Counted from the stretch's first letter, positions 26,352 to 37,220 are shown. The stretch: DNA of 64,000 nucleotides from Gilvimarinus sp. 2_MG-2023 (GCF_030547685.1 NZ_JAUOQM010000048.1:1-64000), one strand, 5' to 3'. Numbers and translations are program-made. Notes: generated from the letters alone by a model not told the origin.

Positions 26352-29009
26352 ATGACACACGTTGTTACACGATTGATCGGCCTTATCGCTGTCCTTGCTT
26401 TTTCTACGCTCGTACAAGCCCAGTCTTTCCGGGTGAACGATATTAGGGTGGAGGGGCTCCAGCGGGTGTCCGCCGGTACCGTTTTTAGCGCACTGCCTGT
26501 CCGCGTTGGGGACACTCTGACGGACGTCGATATCCAAAACGCTATTCGCGAGCTCTTTAAAGTCGGCTTATTTACCGATGTTTCAATCGGTCAGGATGCG
26601 GGTGTTTTGGTCTTGGTGGTCAAAGAGCGACCAGCCATTAATGAGATTCTCATTGAGGGCAACAAGGTTATTAAAACCGATCAATTGATGGAAAGTTTGA
26701 CCGACAGTGGTTTGTCAGAAGGTCAAATTTATCAAAGTGCCACTTTGAATATGATCAGCCAAGCTCTAGAACGCGAGTATATCGGTCAGGGTCGTTATGG
26801 CGCTTCGGTGGACTTGGAAGTAGAAGACTTGCCGCGCAATCAAGTTAAAGTTTTAGTTAAAGTAGATGAGGGTGAAACCGCCCGCATCAAAAAGATCAAT
26901 ATTATTGGCAATGAAGCTTTTGCCACCGAGGAATTACTGGATTTGTTTGAGCTACAAACTACCGGCTGGTTCTCTTGGATTATGGGCGATGATAAATACA
27001 ACAAAGAAAAATTAACCGGTGATATTGAGCGCATTGAATCCTATTATTTAGATCGTGGTTACCTCGCCTTTAGTCTCGATTCCACCCAAGTTTCTTTGAG
27101 CCCAGACAAATCAAAAGTTTATCTCACATTAAATATCACTGAAGGCGATATTTACACCGTCAGCGACGTGAATCTAGCCGGTGACCCCGCCATTGATGAG
27201 CGACTGATTCGACGTATGATTTTAATGCGTGAGGATCAAACATTTTCACAAGCTTTGATGACTCGCTCCTCGGAATACATAACCAACCGCTTGGGAAATG
27301 AAGGTTTTACTTTTGCCGAGGTCGAAGGCATACCTGAGCGTAACGATGAAGATAAAACCGTTAAAGTGACGTTTTTTATCGATCCGAAAAAACGTGCCTA
27401 TGTTCGGCGCATTAATTTTCGCGGTAATACCACCACGCAAGATGAAGTTTTGCGCCGCGAAATGCGTCAAATGGAAGGTGGTGCAGCGTCTACCTCGCAA
27501 ATTGAACATTCTAAAGTTCGCTTGGAACGACTGGGCTTCTTTAAAGAGGTGAATGTCGATACGGTTGAAGTGCCTGGAGTGCCCGACCAAGTTGATGTCG
27601 ATTTTACCGTTGAAGAGCAACCCTCGGGCAGCATGGGGCTGCAGATTGGTTATGCAGACCTGTCTGGCCTTCTATTGTCTGGGAGTATTCAACAAAACAA
27701 CTGGTTTGGTACGGGCAAGCAGGTTGGCATCTCAGCCAGTCACTCCGCTTATCAAACTTCTTATAACTTCAATTACAATGACCCGTACTTTACTCCGGAT
27801 GGGGTAAGCCGCGGCATTAGTCTGTACTACCAGTCGAGCGACTATGCGCAAATTAATATTGCCGGTTACAGTACCAATATTCTTGGCGGGGCAGTGCAAT
27901 TTGGGTACCCAATTTCCGAAATTGAGCGTTTAAGCTTTGATGTGGGGTTTCGTAACTTAGAAGTTATTCCCAACAGTTATTCGGTGCGGGAAATTTTCAA
28001 TACTCCCCTATACGCAACAGGCTCTGAATATATTACGCAAAGTGACTGGCTGGATCTAATCGAAGGCAAAACCACAGGCGATTACCCGACTTTGGATTAT
28101 GACACCATGCCTGTCCCCACGAGCTTTGATGATGATATCGACGGTATTCGTGGCGAACCGGGCTTCCTGGACGTGCACGGTACTGAGTTTCATAACTTCA
28201 CGACCAATTTCTCTTGGGCTAAGTCGACATTAAACCGCGGTATTTTGGCAACACGCGGAAGCTCACAACAATTACGTGCAGAGTTTTCGCTGCCGGGCAG
28301 TGACCTCGAATATTATAAGCTAACCTACAGCGCCCAATTTTTTCAGCCCTTAACCCGTCATTTAACCCTGCGTTTACGAGGCAATATTGGCTGGGCCGAC
28401 TCTTACGGTAAAACTGAAGAGTTGCCTTTCTTCGAGCACTTTTACGCCGGCGGTTTTGGGTCGGTCCGCGGCTTTGAGCGTAACAGCTTAGGCCCTCGAG
28501 GCACTTATGCCGAGTCTTCGTATATGCCTGCCATGCTTTGGGATGATATTAACGGTGATGGTGTGGTGGATGACAATGAAGAATACGGTAATTATGCTGT
28601 ACTCTGTGAAGATCCAACGCTGGGTTACGCCTCTGGTACGACCTGTCGACCTGGCCAGCTAATCACAGGAGCCGGTGGGGTTATTGACGAAGAAACCCGA
28701 TCGTTCGGTGGGAACTTCTTGGTGGAAACTACCGCCGAGGTGATTTTCCCTCTGCCTTTTATTGAGGATCAGCGTACTTTCCAAGCAGCATTCTTTATTG
28801 ATGCCGGCAATGTGTTTGACACCAATTGTGCCTCCACTCAGTTAAACTGTTATGACTTTGATGTGAAAAAGTTGAGCATTTCTGCCGGTCTTGGTTTAAC
28901 GTGGATTTCCACCTTCGGCCCCATGACTTTCTCTATTTCGGATGCCTTGCAAAAGAACGAGTATGACGATGAGAAAAGCTTCAACTTTACACTTGGGCAA
29001 ACATTTTAA
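26352..29009 (+). CDS. bamA: Outer-membrane protein assembly factor BamA with an EF-hand-like loop
   Basis: Essential Omp85-family core of the BAM complex, inserting beta-barrel proteins into the outer membrane. The 885 residues are longer than the usual 790-810. A signal peptide (cleavage after VQA, near residue 24) precedes five POTRA domains to about 425 and the 16-strand barrel. The loop 6 signature GSVRGFERNSLGPRG is present. After it is an extra surface segment with DINGDGVVDDNE at 732-743, a complete 12-position EF-hand-type calcium loop, and cysteines 752 and 765; a second pair is at 826 and 833. Another acidic insertion lies before the strand starting GTEFHNFTT. The C-terminus ends in the beta-barrel signal GQTF. 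It is followed after 51 bp by skp. Confidence 0.97.
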   Translation: MTHVVTRLIGLIAVLAFSTLVQAQSFRVNDIRVEGLQRVSAGTVFSALPVRVGDTLTDVDIQNAIRELFKVGLFTDVSIGQDAGVLVLVVKERPAINEILIEGNKVIKTDQLMESLTDSGLSEGQIYQSATLNMISQALEREYIGQGRYGASVDLEVEDLPRNQVKVLVKVDEGETARIKKINIIGNEAFATEELLDLFELQTTGWFSWIMGDDKYNKEKLTGDIERIESYYLDRGYLAFSLDSTQVSLSPDKSKVYLTLNITEGDIYTVSDVNLAGDPAIDERLIRRMILMREDQTFSQALMTRSSEYITNRLGNEGFTFAEVEGIPERNDEDKTVKVTFFIDPKKRAYVRRINFRGNTTTQDEVLRREMRQMEGGAASTSQIEHSKVRLERLGFFKEVNVDTVEVPGVPDQVDVDFTVEEQPSGSMGLQIGYADLSGLLLSGSIQQNNWFGTGKQVGISASHSAYQTSYNFNYNDPYFTPDGVSRGISLYYQSSDYAQINIAGYSTNILGGAVQFGYPISEIERLSFDVGFRNLEVIPNSYSVREIFNTPLYATGSEYITQSDWLDLIEGKTTGDYPTLDYDTMPVPTSFDDDIDGIRGEPGFLDVHGTEFHNFTTNFSWAKSTLNRGILATRGSSQQLRAEFSLPGSDLEYYKLTYSAQFFQPLTRHLTLRLRGNIGWADSYGKTEELPFFEHFYAGGFGSVRGFERNSLGPRGTYAESSYMPAMLWDDINGDGVVDDNEEYGNYAVLCEDPTLGYASGTTCRPGQLITGAGGVIDEETRSFGGNFLVETTAEVIFPLPFIEDQRTFQAAFFIDAGNVFDTNCASTQLNCYDFDVKKLSISAGLGLTWISTFGPMTFSISDALQKNEYDDEKSFNFTLGQTF

Positions 29010-29060
29010 ATCAGTATTTATAAATCAACTCATAACTTACGATAATTAAGGGGATGTATT

Positions 29061-29573
29061 GTGACATTTATTAAGCGAATTTTACTGGCCAGCGCACTGA
29101 TGGTGACCAGCGTAGGCGCATTGGCGGAAGGCAAGGTAGTCGTCTTGGATGCCCAGCGCGCCATGTTGGCCACTGATTTGGCTAAAAAAACAGTTGATGG
29201 TCTGCAGAAAAACGCAGAATTTACCGCTCTTCGCGCAAAAGTAGAAAGTTTGGTAGCCGATCTGCAGGCGTTGCAAGGTAAAGCTGAAAAAGACAGTATG
29301 ACCTGGTCGGAAGACCAAGTGGCTGAGCACCGCAAAAAAGTGGAATACCTGCGGGCTGATTATGAGCTGGCACAAAAGAAAATGCAGTCAGAGCAGCAGC
29401 AAATCCTGCAAAAAGTGCAGCAGCAGCTTCAGCCAAAGATCCCTGCGATCTTGGAGCAGCTGACCAAAGATGAAAAAATCGGTATGATCATCAATGCTCA
29501 ATCGGTCTTTTTCGCCGATCCAGACCACGATATTACGGCTCTGTTGGTAGAAAAGCTAAACGACGCCGAGTAA
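29061..29573 (+). CDS. skp: Periplasmic chaperone Skp/OmpH
   Basis: Trimeric periplasmic chaperone that holds unfolded outer-membrane proteins for the BAM complex. The 170 residues have a signal peptide ending at ALA/EGKVVVLD. A long charged coiled-coil region (about 45-130, rich in Gln, Lys and Glu) forms the tentacles. The start is a GTG at 29061 after an AAGGGG site; the nearby ATG at 29054 is out of frame. The position between bamA and lpxD is the standard gammaproteobacterial order. Confidence 0.95.
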   Translation: MTFIKRILLASALMVTSVGALAEGKVVVLDAQRAMLATDLAKKTVDGLQKNAEFTALRAKVESLVADLQALQGKAEKDSMTWSEDQVAEHRKKVEYLRADYELAQKKMQSEQQQILQKVQQQLQPKIPAILEQLTKDEKIGMIINAQSVFFADPDHDITALLVEKLNDAE

Positions 29574-29588
29574 ATAACGGGAATATTC

Positions 29589-30617
29589 GTGACTTCCTAT
29601 ACCCTCCGTGAAATAGCGGATGCCTTATCAGCAAGGCTTGAAGGCAATGCCGGTTTATTGATAACCGGCATTGCTGGTTTGGGGCGGGCGGAAAATGATC
29701 AGGTCAGTTTTCTGGCTCAGTCACGTTTTCGTAGTCTCTTGGCCGATTGCAACGCCGGTGCGGTGATTTTAGGTGAGGCAGATGCCCATCTGTTTGCCGG
29801 TAATAAGCTAATCGTTGATGACCCTTATTTTGCCTATGCCACGCTGAGTCATCTATTCGATAAATCTTTAACGCACAATCCAGGTGTTCACCCCTCTGCA
29901 GTGGTGGCTGAATCGGCTCAGGTAGATTCAAGTGCCGAGGTCGGCCCCAATGTCGTGATTGGTGAGCGAGTGGTTATTGAATCTGGAGTGAAACTCGGGC
30001 CTGGTGTTGTCATAGGCGCTGGTGCCCACATTGGTGACGGCAGCCGTATATTGGCCAATGTGAGCATTTATCACGATGTTATTATCGGTCACAGCTGTGT
30101 TATACACAGCAATACAGTCATTGGTAGCGACGGTTTTGGGTATGCGCCCGATCGAGTGCAAGGTGGGTGGCGTAAAATTCACCAACTTGGATCCGTACAA
30201 ATTGGCAATCGAGTCGAAATCGGTGCCTCTACAGCCATTGACCGTGGCGCTCTCAACGATACCGTTATCGGCAATGGTGTAATTATCGATAATCAGGTAC
30301 ATATTGCTCACAATTGTGTTATCGGTGATAACACCGCGATTGCGGGCAACTGTGGATTTGCTGGCAGCACTGTGGTTGGAAAAAATTGTACCTTTGCCGG
30401 TGCAGTAGGCGTTGCCGGTCATCTAGAAATCACCGACAATGTACACATCTCGGGTATGACCATGGTCACCAAATCAATTTTGGAGCCCGGTAGCTATTCC
30501 TCTGGCACCAGTGCTATGCCTTCAAGAGAGTGGCGTAAAAATGCAGTTCGGTTTAATCAATTAAATGATTTGGCATCCAGAGTGAAGGCTTTGGAAAACA
30601 ACAACGACAAGACTTAA
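29589..30617 (+). CDS. lpxD: UDP-3-O-(3-hydroxyacyl)glucosamine N-acyltransferase
   Basis: Third step of lipid A synthesis: adds a 3-hydroxyacyl chain from ACP to the glucosamine nitrogen. The 342 residues have an N-terminal uridine-binding domain (about 1-100), a left-handed beta-helix of hexapeptide repeats (about 100-300) and a C-terminal helix. The active-site His lies in [36 protein letters not shown] is a family block. The start is a GTG at 29589, 15 bp after the skp stop codon. Confidence 0.98.
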   Translation: MTSYTLREIADALSARLEGNAGLLITGIAGLGRAENDQVSFLAQSRFRSLLADCNAGAVILGEADAHLFAGNKLIVDDPYFAYATLSHLFDKSLTHNPGVHPSAVVAESAQVDSSAEVGPNVVIGERVVIESGVKLGPGVVIGAGAHIGDGSRILANVSIYHDVIIGHSCVIHSNTVIGSDGFGYAPDRVQGGWRKIHQLGSVQIGNRVEIGASTAIDRGALNDTVIGNGVIIDNQVHIAHNCVIGDNTAIAGNCGFAGSTVVGKNCTFAGAVGVAGHLEITDNVHISGMTMVTKSILEPGSYSSGTSAMPSREWRKNAVRFNQLNDLASRVKALENNNDKT

Positions 30618-30670
30618 TTAACCGGTTTTCTGGTTATTGAAAAGCGCATTGACGCAAAGGCCGCAAGCTA

Positions 30671-31108
30671 ATGATGGACGTAAACGAAATTCGCCAATAT
30701 TTGCCGCACCGTTACCCTTTTTTGCTGGTAGATCGTGTGGTTGAGTTGGTCGAGGGCGAGTCAATCGTCGCTTATAAGAATATCACTGGAAACGAGGAGG
30801 TATTCAACGGCCATTTCCCCGATTTCCCGGTATTTCCCGGCGTGATGATTCTGGAAGCTCTGGCTCAAGCCTCAGGGGTATTGGGCTTTAAAACCATGGA
30901 TAAAAAGCCAGAAGATGGGTCAATTTATCTATTTGCCGGCATTGACGATGTACGCTTTAAGCGTCAGGTTATTCCTGGAGATCGCCTCACCTTGGCTTCT
31001 CGGGTTGTGTCTTCTAAGCGTGGTATTTGGAAGTTTGCATGCCAGGCAACGGTGGACGGTGAGCTGGCTGCATCGGCGACGATATTGTGCGCGGACCGCA
31101 AGGTCTAA
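30671..31108 (+). CDS. fabZ: 3-hydroxyacyl-ACP dehydratase FabZ
   Basis: Hot-dog-fold dehydratase of fatty-acid elongation that competes with LpxA/LpxD for 3-hydroxyacyl-ACP. The 145 residues contain the catalytic [20 protein letters not shown] (His and Glu). The N-terminal [17 protein letters not shown] is diagnostic. Two consecutive ATG codons at 30671 and 30674 are possible starts; neither has a strong ribosome-binding site. The position between lpxD and lpxA is conserved. Confidence 0.98.
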   Translation: MMDVNEIRQYLPHRYPFLLVDRVVELVEGESIVAYKNITGNEEVFNGHFPDFPVFPGVMILEALAQASGVLGFKTMDKKPEDGSIYLFAGIDDVRFKRQVIPGDRLTLASRVVSSKRGIWKFACQATVDGELAASATILCADRKV

Positions 31109-31125
31109 GGTAATCAAAGCAAGCT

Positions 31126-31905
31126 ATGGCTAACTTGATAGATTCAAGCGCAATTATTCATCCCGATGCCCAAATAGCAGAGGATGTCGAGGTCGGGCCC
31201 TGGACTACCATTGGGCCCGATGTAGTTATTGGTGCCGGCAGTCGTATTGCCTCGCATGTGGTTTTAAAAGGCCCGACCATAATTGGGTGCAACAACCAAA
31301 TTTATCAGTTTTCATCGGTGGGGGAAGATACCCCCGATTTGAAATACGATGGTGAACCCACACGGTTAATCATTGGTGATAATAATATTATCCGTGAAGG
31401 GGTCACGATCCATCGTGGTACTGTACAAGATCGCGGTGAAACCACTATTGGCGATGATAATTTAATCATGGCCTATGCCCATATTGGTCACGACAGTGTG
31501 GTCGGTAATCACTGTATTTTGGTCAACAATACAGCGTTAGCTGGCCATGTTATTGTTGGCGATTGGGCCATACTCAGTGGGTTTACCTTGGTGCATCAGT
31601 ATTGCAATATCGGTGCGCACAGTTTTACCGGTATGGGCAGTGCTATCGGTAAAGATGTACCCGCTTATGTGATGGTCAATGGCGCGCCCGCTGCTGCTAA
31701 AAGTGTAAACTCGGAAGGGTTGAAGCGCCGAGGTTATAGTAAGGAACAAGTGGCTGCTATTAACCGAGCGTTTAAAATAATTTATCGTCGTGGTCTAACG
31801 GTTGATGAGGCATTGTCACAGTTGCAAGTTCTAGCACAAGATTGCAGCGATGTTCAATTAATGATTGACTCTTTGCGCCAATCCAAACGCGGTATTGTCC
31901 GCTAG
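31126..31905 (+). CDS. lpxA: UDP-N-acetylglucosamine O-acyltransferase
   Basis: First enzyme of lipid A synthesis. The 259-residue trimeric left-handed beta-helix protein carries hexapeptide repeats through residue 190 and a helical C-terminus. The catalytic His is in MAYAHIGHDSVVGNHC; the family start IDSSAIIHPDAQIAEDVEVG is clear. It starts 17 bp after fabZ and ends 7 bp before lpxB. Confidence 0.98.
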   Translation: MANLIDSSAIIHPDAQIAEDVEVGPWTTIGPDVVIGAGSRIASHVVLKGPTIIGCNNQIYQFSSVGEDTPDLKYDGEPTRLIIGDNNIIREGVTIHRGTVQDRGETTIGDDNLIMAYAHIGHDSVVGNHCILVNNTALAGHVIVGDWAILSGFTLVHQYCNIGAHSFTGMGSAIGKDVPAYVMVNGAPAAAKSVNSEGLKRRGYSKEQVAAINRAFKIIYRRGLTVDEALSQLQVLAQDCSDVQLMIDSLRQSKRGIVR

Positions 31906-31912
31906 TTCTATT

Positions 31913-33061
31913 ATGAACCGTACCATTCGAATCGGTATTGTAGCGGGCGAGGCTTCCGGTGACTTGCTTGGAGCAGGGCTGATTCAAGCCCTTAAACATC
32001 ATTACCCCCACGTTGAGTTCTCAGGTATCGGTGGACCCAAAATGTTAGCCGAAGGCTTTCATTCTTTTTTTCCGCAAGATCGTTTGGCGGTAATGGGGTT
32101 GATCGATCCGTTAAAGCGCTTACCCGAGCTATTAAAAATTCGTCGTTTCTTGTTTGAGCACTTCAGTGAACAGGCGCCGGATGTGTTTATCGGAATCGAC
32201 TCACCCGATTTTAATTTAACACTCGAGCAAAATTTGCGTAAGTCGGGTATTAAAACCGTACATTATGTCAGCCCATCGGTGTGGGCTTGGCGTTCAGGCA
32301 GAATTAAAAAAATTAAACGCGCGGTGGATTTAATGCTAACCATATTGCCGTTTGAAACTGCCATTTATCAACAACATCAAGTGCCGGTTAAATTTGTTGG
32401 CCACCCCTTGGCCGACAGTATTCCCATGCAGCCAGACAAGCACGCTGCCCGAAAAAAGCTTCAACTGGATGCCAGCTCAGCTGTGGTGGCATTAATGCCA
32501 GGCAGTCGTCATAGTGAAGTGGAGCGGCTGGGGCCACTTTTTTTTCAAGCAGCAAAACTAATGCTAAAGCAAAGGCCCGGGTTAAGGTTTGTATTGCCTG
32601 CAGCCAGTGGCCAACGTTACAAGCAGCTACATCAAATGCTGGGCCCGCACAGTGATTTACCGGTTACCTTGGTGCAAGGTCAATCGCACGACGTGATGGC
32701 GGCGGCGGATGTGGTTCTGCTGGCGTCGGGTACTACGGCTTTAGAGGCTATGCTTTTAAAAAAACCGATGGTGGTCAGTTATAAAATGGCCTGGTTGTCG
32801 TTCAAGATTATGCGGGCGATGGCACTGGTCCGATTTGTGTCACTTCCTAATTTATTGGCCGACCGGGAAGTGGTGCCAGAGCTTCTGCAGGCGGATGCCG
32901 ACCCTGAACAAATGTCAGAGGCAGTGCTGCGCTATTTTAATCAACCTGAATTAACGGCCGAGTTGGTGGAAACTTTTACTCAGCAACATCAAAGCTTAAA
33001 GTGTAATGCCAATCAAACGGCGGCAGCTGCACTGATAGAATTAATCAAAGGGCAAGAGTAG
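31913..33061 (+). CDS. lpxB: Lipid-A-disaccharide synthase
   Basis: Peripheral-membrane glycosyltransferase (GT19) joining UDP-2,3-diacylglucosamine and lipid X. I start it at the ATG at 31913, giving 382 residues ([20 protein letters not shown]) and a 7-bp gap from lpxA. The longer frame start at 31865 would overlap lpx[14 protein letters not shown] is the N-terminal family motif. [17 protein letters not shown] and [17 protein letters not shown] are the central ones. The stop codon TAG shares its last base with the rnhB GTG. Confidence 0.98.
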   Translation: MNRTIRIGIVAGEASGDLLGAGLIQALKHHYPHVEFSGIGGPKMLAEGFHSFFPQDRLAVMGLIDPLKRLPELLKIRRFLFEHFSEQAPDVFIGIDSPDFNLTLEQNLRKSGIKTVHYVSPSVWAWRSGRIKKIKRAVDLMLTILPFETAIYQQHQVPVKFVGHPLADSIPMQPDKHAARKKLQLDASSAVVALMPGSRHSEVERLGPLFFQAAKLMLKQRPGLRFVLPAASGQRYKQLHQMLGPHSDLPVTLVQGQSHDVMAAADVVLLASGTTALEAMLLKKPMVVSYKMAWLSFKIMRAMALVRFVSLPNLLADREVVPELLQADADPEQMSEAVLRYFNQPELTAELVETFTQQHQSLKCNANQTAAAALIELIKGQE

Positions 33062-33666
33062 TGGAGCCATTTGTCAGTGTTTATCAAGGGCACTTATCCG
33101 CAGGCGTCGATGAGGTAGGGCGCGGCCCACTGGCTGGTGATGTCGTAGCCGCTGCGGTAATTTTGGATATGAATAACCCTATCGAGGGCTTGGCTGATTC
33201 CAAAAAGTTAACAGAACGCAAGCGAGAAAAATTGTTTGTTGAAATACAGGCTAAGGCGCTGAGTTGGTGTATTTCACGCGCCAGTGTCGAAGAAATCGAT
33301 CAAATAAATATCCTGCAAGCCAGCTTACTGGCCATGAAACGAGCGGTTGAAGGCTTAGCGGTCACGCCAGAGCATGTGCTAGTGGATGGCAATAAAATTC
33401 CGAGCTGGCAATTCAGTGCAGAGGCCGTGGTTAAGGGCGATGCACGGGTAGCATCCATTAGCGCGGCCTCTATTTTGGCCAAAGTGACTCGAGACCGTGA
33501 AATGATCGCCTTTGATCAAACCTACCCAGGCTACGGCTTTGCCGGTCATAAAGGTTACCCTACTAAGGTACATATGGCGGCCTTGGATAGCCTTGGGCCA
33601 AGTCCCATTCATCGCACATCTTTTGGCCCGGTTAAACGGCTGATAGAACAACTAGAAATCTTTTAA
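33061..33666 (+). CDS. rnhB: Ribonuclease HII
   Basis: Removes single ribonucleotides and RNA from RNA-DNA hybrids. The 201 residues carry the acidic active site in [17 protein letters not shown] (Asp, Glu), LVDGNKIP (Asp) and AKVTRDREM (Asp). It starts with a GTG at 33061 overlapping the lpxB stop codon by one base, so it is probably translated by reinitiation. dnaE begins 6 bp after its end. Confidence 0.98.
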   Translation: MEPFVSVYQGHLSAGVDEVGRGPLAGDVVAAAVILDMNNPIEGLADSKKLTERKREKLFVEIQAKALSWCISRASVEEIDQINILQASLLAMKRAVEGLAVTPEHVLVDGNKIPSWQFSAEAVVKGDARVASISAASILAKVTRDREMIAFDQTYPGYGFAGHKGYPTKVHMAALDSLGPSPIHRTSFGPVKRLIEQLEIF

Positions 33667-33672
33667 GCCTTT

Positions 33673-36600
33673 ATGACTGCCACTTTTATACACCTGCGCT
33701 TGCATACTGAATATTCACTGTCCGACAGTGTGATTCGTATTAAACCTTTGGCGGCCCGTCTGCAAGAACAGGGTATGCCTGCTTGTGCCGTCACCGATCA
33801 AACTAATTTTTACGGTTTAATTAAGTACTACAAAGCGTTGCAAGGTGCGGGCATTAAGCCCATTGTCGGCAGTGACTTTTTGATTGCTGGCGCCGATAGC
33901 GAAGCAAAACCCTCGTTTATTACGTTACTGGCCATGAATGATGCCGGCTACAAAAATATCATAAAGCTTATTTCTCTGGCCTATCAAAAGGGGCAACAGC
34001 AAGGCGTCGCGTTTGTTCAGCGAGATTGGATTAGTGACCATGCCGATGGCGTGATTGTTTTGTCAGGCGGTCGTCAGGGTGATGTGGGTATGGATTTGCT
34101 GGCTGGGCGCAAAGCGCAGGCGCGAAGTAATGCCGAGCGCTGGATGGCTGAATTCCCTGATCGATATTATCTGGAGTTGCAGCGAACTGGCCGTGAATAC
34201 GAAGAGAGTTATATACATTCAGCTGTTGAACTGGCTGGTGAATTGCAATGCCCAGTCGTAGCGACTAACGATGTTCGTTTCTTAAGTGCGGATGATTTTG
34301 AAGTCCATGAGGCTCGGGTTTGTATTGCCGATAGTCGCACTCTTGATGACCCCAGGCGAGAGCGGCGCTACAGTGAGCAGCAATATCTACGCAGCGCAGA
34401 AGAAATGCAGGCGCTTTTTAGTGATATTCCCGAAGCGTTGGCTAACTCGGTTCAAATTGCCAAACGTTGCACGGTGAACATTCACCTGGGCGAATACTTT
34501 TTGCCTCAATACCCCATTCCTGAAGGCATGACAGAAAACCAGTTTATGGAAAAAGTCTGCCATGATGGCCTGGACGACAGACTGGAAAAAATTCTCGATA
34601 AACAAGACCCTGAATATGATGCAAAACGGCAGTCCTATTTAGATCGTCTGCGATTTGAACTCGATATCATCTTGCAAATGGGATTTCCAGGTTATTTCCT
34701 TATCGTTATGGACTTTATCCAATGGGCCAAGGATAACGCCATTCCGGTTGGTCCGGGTCGTGGTTCGGGTGCGGGCTCGCTGGTGGCCTATTCGCTTAAA
34801 ATCACCGATCTCGACCCTCTGCAATACGACCTGCTGTTCGAGCGTTTCCTGAACCCGGAACGGGTTTCCATGCCTGACTTTGATGTCGATTTCTGTATGG
34901 AGAATCGCGACCGGGTGATCAGTTACGTGGCCGATGCATACGGACGTGAAGCGGTCAGCCAAATTATCACCTTTGGAACCATGGCCGCTAAGGCTGTGGT
35001 GCGCGATGTAGCACGCGTACTGGGTAAGTCTTATGGCTTGGCCGATAAGCTGTCTAAGCTTATACCTCCTACACCAGGCATGACGTTAAAAGTTGCCCTG
35101 GAAGAGGTTGAACAGCTGCGAGAAATGCTGGAAACCGATGCCGACGCCCATGAAATATGGGAAATGGCGATTAAGCTGGAAGGCTTAACTCGTAACGTCG
35201 GTAAGCACGCCGGTGGTGTAGTCATTGCTCCCAATAAGCTTACCGATTTCTCTCCCTTGTATTGTGATGAAAATGGTAAAGGGTTGGTTACCCAGTACGA
35301 TAAAAACGATGTGGAAGAGGCCGGTCTGGTTAAGTTTGACTTTCTCGGCTTACGTACACTGACTATTATCGACTGGGCAATGGAAATGATTAACGCCCAG
35401 CGTGAAAAGCAAGGCGATGGGCCGCTGGTGATAGAAGAGATTGACCTTCAGGACGCCGAAACTTTTAAGCTATTACAGCGTGCGGAAACCACGGCTGTCT
35501 TTCAGCTTGAATCGCGCGGCATGAAGGATCTGATTAAACGCCTCAAGCCAGACAATCTGGAAGATATGATTGCCCTGGTAGCACTATTTCGGCCTGGCCC
35601 TTTGGATTCGGGCATGGTGACAGACTTTGTTAACCGCAAACACGGTAAGGCCGAGGTTGCCTATCCCGATGCCAAATATCAGCATGAATTCTTAGAGCCT
35701 ATCCTCAAGCCCACTTATGGGGTTATTGTTTATCAAGAGCAGGTCATGCAGATAGCTCAGGAGTTGGCCGGCTATAGTCTTGGTGGCGCCGACTTGTTGC
35801 GCCGCGCTATGGGTAAAAAGAAACCCGAAGAGATGGCTAAGCAACGGGTCAGCTTCGAAGAGGGGGCGAAGTCGAAAGGCATTGACGCCACCTTGGCGAT
35901 GAAGATTTTTGACTTGGTGGAAAAGTTTGCCGGTTATGGTTTTAACAAATCCCACTCTGCCGCCTACGCATTGGTTTCCTATCAAACCGCATGGTTGAAA
36001 ACCCATTATCCAGCTCACTTTATGGCGGCCACCATGAGCTCGGATATGGATAAAACCGATAAAGTGGTGACCTTCATTGAAGAGTGCCGCACCATGGGGT
36101 TGACCCTATTACCCCCTGACGTTAACCGCGGTGAGCTGAAGTTTGCAGTGGATGACAATAACCATATTATTTACGGACTCGGGGCTATTAAGGGCCTTGG
36201 TGAAGGCCCGGTAGATAGTATTATTGCGGCGCGCAATGAAGGTGGCCCCTTTAAAGATTTGTTTGATTTCTGTGCCCGCATTGATTCGCGCAAGGTGAAT
36301 AAGCGCGCATTAGAGGCGGTGATTCGCTCTGGTGCTGCGGACAATTTAGGCCCTGGGCGTGGGCTGGATCAAGATCGCGCCGTTATGTTCGCCGCAATCG
36401 CTGAAGCTGTAAAGGCGGCAGAGCAAAGTGCTGCTAATGCCAGTGCTGGCATGACAGATTTATTCGGCGAGGTAGTGCCCAGTTCAGACAATTTAGAAGA
36501 TACTTATAAAGAATTTGCCCGTGTACGACCCTGGTCAATGAAAGAACGCTTACAGGCTGAGAATGAAACACTGGGTCTTTATTTAACTGGCCACCCCATT

Positions 36601-37176
36601 GATGAATACGAGCATGAGATCAATCATTTAGTGTCAACGCGTATTAGTAATCTGGCAGCTGATAAAAATGCGCAGCGGGTGGGTGGCTTGGTGGTGGCAA
36701 CTCGCACCATGAAAACTAAACGCGGTGACACCATGGCCTTTATTACTTTGGATGATCGCACCGGGCGAATTGAAATTGCAGTATTTTCCGATACTTTTAA
36801 CGAGTGTCGCGAGCTCATTGTGAAAGATGCCCTTGTGGTGGTTGAGGGGCAGGTAAAATTTGACGACTATAATAATGCGTTAAAAATGTCAGCTGATAAT
36901 GTTAAGCACTTGGCGGAAGTGCGGCAAGACAAAGCGCGTGCCTTAAAGCTGGTGCTTAATGCAGGGAAGTTAAATCATACGGTCGGTAAAGATTTGCACC
37001 AATGTCTTGAGCCCTACCGGGATGGTCGCTGCCCAATTGTTATCGATTATTGTCGCTCGGATGCTCGTTGCCAAATAACCCTGGGGCGGGAGTGGAGTGT
37101 GCGCCCCGATGATGAGTTGTTGCAGCGTCTACGTGATGATTTTGGGGCGGATGCCGTTACCTTGCAATACACCTAA
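33673..37176 (+). CDS. dnaE: DNA polymerase III alpha subunit
   Basis: Replicative polymerase of 1167 residues, normal for proteobacteria. The N-terminal PHP domain begins FIHLRLHTEYSLSDSV. The polymerase active site includes GPGRGSGAGSLVAYSL and the catalytic aspartates in MPDFDVDFCMENR. The fingers/thumb and a helix-hairpin-helix region follow. An OB-fold near 990-1070 contains GGLVVATRTMKTKRGDTMAFITLDD. It is the last gene of the cluster and ends at a bidirectional terminator. In Escherichia and Pseudomonas accA comes next; here it does not. Confidence 0.99.
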   Translation: MTATFIHLRLHTEYSLSDSVIRIKPLAARLQEQGMPACAVTDQTNFYGLIKYYKALQGAGIKPIVGSDFLIAGADSEAKPSFITLLAMNDAGYKNIIKLISLAYQKGQQQGVAFVQRDWISDHADGVIVLSGGRQGDVGMDLLAGRKAQARSNAERWMAEFPDRYYLELQRTGREYEESYIHSAVELAGELQCPVVATNDVRFLSADDFEVHEARVCIADSRTLDDPRRERRYSEQQYLRSAEEMQALFSDIPEALANSVQIAKRCTVNIHLGEYFLPQYPIPEGMTENQFMEKVCHDGLDDRLEKILDKQDPEYDAKRQSYLDRLRFELDIILQMGFPGYFLIVMDFIQWAKDNAIPVGPGRGSGAGSLVAYSLKITDLDPLQYDLLFERFLNPERVSMPDFDVDFCMENRDRVISYVADAYGREAVSQIITFGTMAAKAVVRDVARVLGKSYGLADKLSKLIPPTPGMTLKVALEEVEQLREMLETDADAHEIWEMAIKLEGLTRNVGKHAGGVVIAPNKLTDFSPLYCDENGKGLVTQYDKNDVEEAGLVKFDFLGLRTLTIIDWAMEMINAQREKQGDGPLVIEEIDLQDAETFKLLQRAETTAVFQLESRGMKDLIKRLKPDNLEDMIALVALFRPGPLDSGMVTDFVNRKHGKAEVAYPDAKYQHEFLEPILKPTYGVIVYQEQVMQIAQELAGYSLGGADLLRRAMGKKKPEEMAKQRVSFEEGAKSKGIDATLAMKIFDLVEKFAGYGFNKSHSAAYALVSYQTAWLKTHYPAHFMAATMSSDMDKTDKVVTFIEECRTMGLTLLPPDVNRGELKFAVDDNNHIIYGLGAIKGLGEGPVDSIIAARNEGGPFKDLFDFCARIDSRKVNKRALEAVIRSGAADNLGPGRGLDQDRAVMFAAIAEAVKAAEQSAANASAGMTDLFGEVVPSSDNLEDTYKEFARVRPWSMKERLQAENETLGLYLTGHPIDEYEHEINHLVSTRISNLAADKNAQRVGGLVVATRTMKTKRGDTMAFITLDDRTGRIEIAVFSDTFNECRELIVKDALVVVEGQVKFDDYNNALKMSADNVKHLAEVRQDKARALKLVLNAGKLNHTVGKDLHQCLEPYRDGRCPIVIDYCRSDARCQITLGREWSVRPDDELLQRLRDDFGADAVTLQYT

Positions 37177-37220
37177 CTATTTTCACGATAATAATTTTGG
37201 TTTGGATATTTTAATAGATA

